Source of the DNA: CAMPKL01 sp963817465
Lineage (GTDB): Bacteria > Acidobacteriota > Terriglobia > Bryobacterales > UBA6623
Reading direction: 5' to 3'
Assembly (NCBI GenBank): GCA_963817465.1
Contig: CAWFOP010000005.1
Coordinates: 434,001-498,000, forward strand
Length of the DNA: 64,000 bases
Shown: piece by piece, positions 63,770 to 64,000 of the stretch
Layout: every line of letters starts with the position of its first letter
Position numbering within the stretch: position 1 is the stretch's first letter
Notes under the pieces: generated by a model
Told to the model about the DNA's origin: nothing
What the model saw: only the letters and a program-made list of their open reading frames with translations
Database searches by the model: none
Position numbers and translations under genes: made by a program

Positions 63770-64000
63770 GCTTGGCCCTCCTGCGTGCGGAATTGCTCGA
63801 CGAAGCGTCGGAACATCGGGTTGGGCGCCGGCTCGAATTCGAGTCCGGTAGTTTTGTAGATATTGCCGAAAATGGCGCGGTCGCCCAGCAAGTGGATCGG
63901 CATGGCCAGCATTGCCCACTCGAACCGGCCGGTGAGCGCGTACCAAGCGGCCGTAACCGCGGCGACGGACAGGAAGCTGTGGCAGAAGTTATAAAGCGCG
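63766..64000 (-). CDS. Membrane protein, C-terminal part (DUF4260-like)
   Basis: 77 residues before the stop at 63766; the start lies beyond the window. ALYNFCHSFLSVAAVTAAWY and FEWAMLAMPIHLLGDRAIFG are hydrophobic segments, followed by GNIYKTTGLEFEPAPNP. The LYN-x2-HS and H-x3-DR placement recalls the DUF4260 family of small membrane proteins; this is tentative. Its stop overlaps the start of the diiron gene, so it belongs to the same operon. Confidence 0.65.
   Translation of the reverse strand, partial: ALYNFCHSFLSVAAVTAAWYALTGRFEWAMLAMPIHLLGDRAIFGNIYKTTGLEFEPAPNPMFRRFVEQFRTQEGQA

Overview
The window looks like chromosomal DNA of a high-GC Acidobacteriota, most like the Bryobacterales/Solibacter group. 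The evidence is Oar-type TonB-dependent receptors with N-terminal carboxypeptidase-regulatory folds, a large secreted protein with the TIGR03437 C-terminal domain, a TIGR03790-type protein, several Tat-exported sugar/acid enzymes and sulfatases, and an LptF-LptG fusion. No tRNA, complete rRNA, CRISPR array or intact mobile element was seen.

1-16,251: a dense glycan/radical-SAM island. Leftward genes (10,835 down to 1) encode a GH10 xylanase-like hydrolase, an SDR-RmlC sugar-nucleotide fusion, a B12-binding radical SAM enzyme, a protein with a Gly-rich tail carrying four GYL(G/S) repeats, a GT2-radical SAM-SPASM fusion, a second radical SAM enzyme with its SPASM-like segment placed N-terminally, a PqqD-like/PIG-L-like protein that appears to lack catalytic residues, and a truncated unknown. 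Rightward genes (10,982-16,251) encode a GT9 glycosyltransferase, a 1076-residue GT4-GT4-radical SAM fusion and a polyprenyl diphosphate synthase. Start/stop overlaps and short gaps suggest two divergent operons. Pairing glycosyl transfer with radical chemistry in single polypeptides is the most novel-looking part of the window. The + strand is C-rich here whichever strand is coding, and becomes G-rich after about 16.3 kb.

16,551-23,170: catabolic and general metabolism. Two near-identical Tat-exported enolase-superfamily dehydratases flank an isochorismatase-like lipoprotein. They are followed by a GNAT acetyltransferase, a class V aminotransferase and a ketopantoate reductase-like enzyme. 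23,238-30,609: housekeeping genes (phoH, ybeY, CorC-type CBS protein, era, BON protein, glycerophosphodiesterase, fused lptF/lptG).

30,683-54,466: scavenging and sensing. There are two sulfatases, an SMP-30 lactonase, a histidine kinase whose membrane domain matches the plant ethylene-receptor binding site at seven of seven key residues, a TIGR03790 protein, a PfkB kinase, an acylating acetaldehyde dehydrogenase, two Oar-like receptors, an SDR, a TIGR03437 protein, a GH42 beta-galactosidase and a GntR/FCD regulator with a candidate operator before the receptor gene. Four leftward genes here show a shift equal to one extra base.

54,467-56,600 is degenerate and holds an NRPS adenylation-domain remnant. 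56,617-60,568 is a three-gene unit: zf-HC2 membrane protein, unknown protein, TPR-CHAT protease. 60,926-64,000 is a tightly coupled leftward operon: membrane protein (cut by the edge), diiron ferritin-like oxygenase, APH-fold kinase and ICMT-like methyltransferase.
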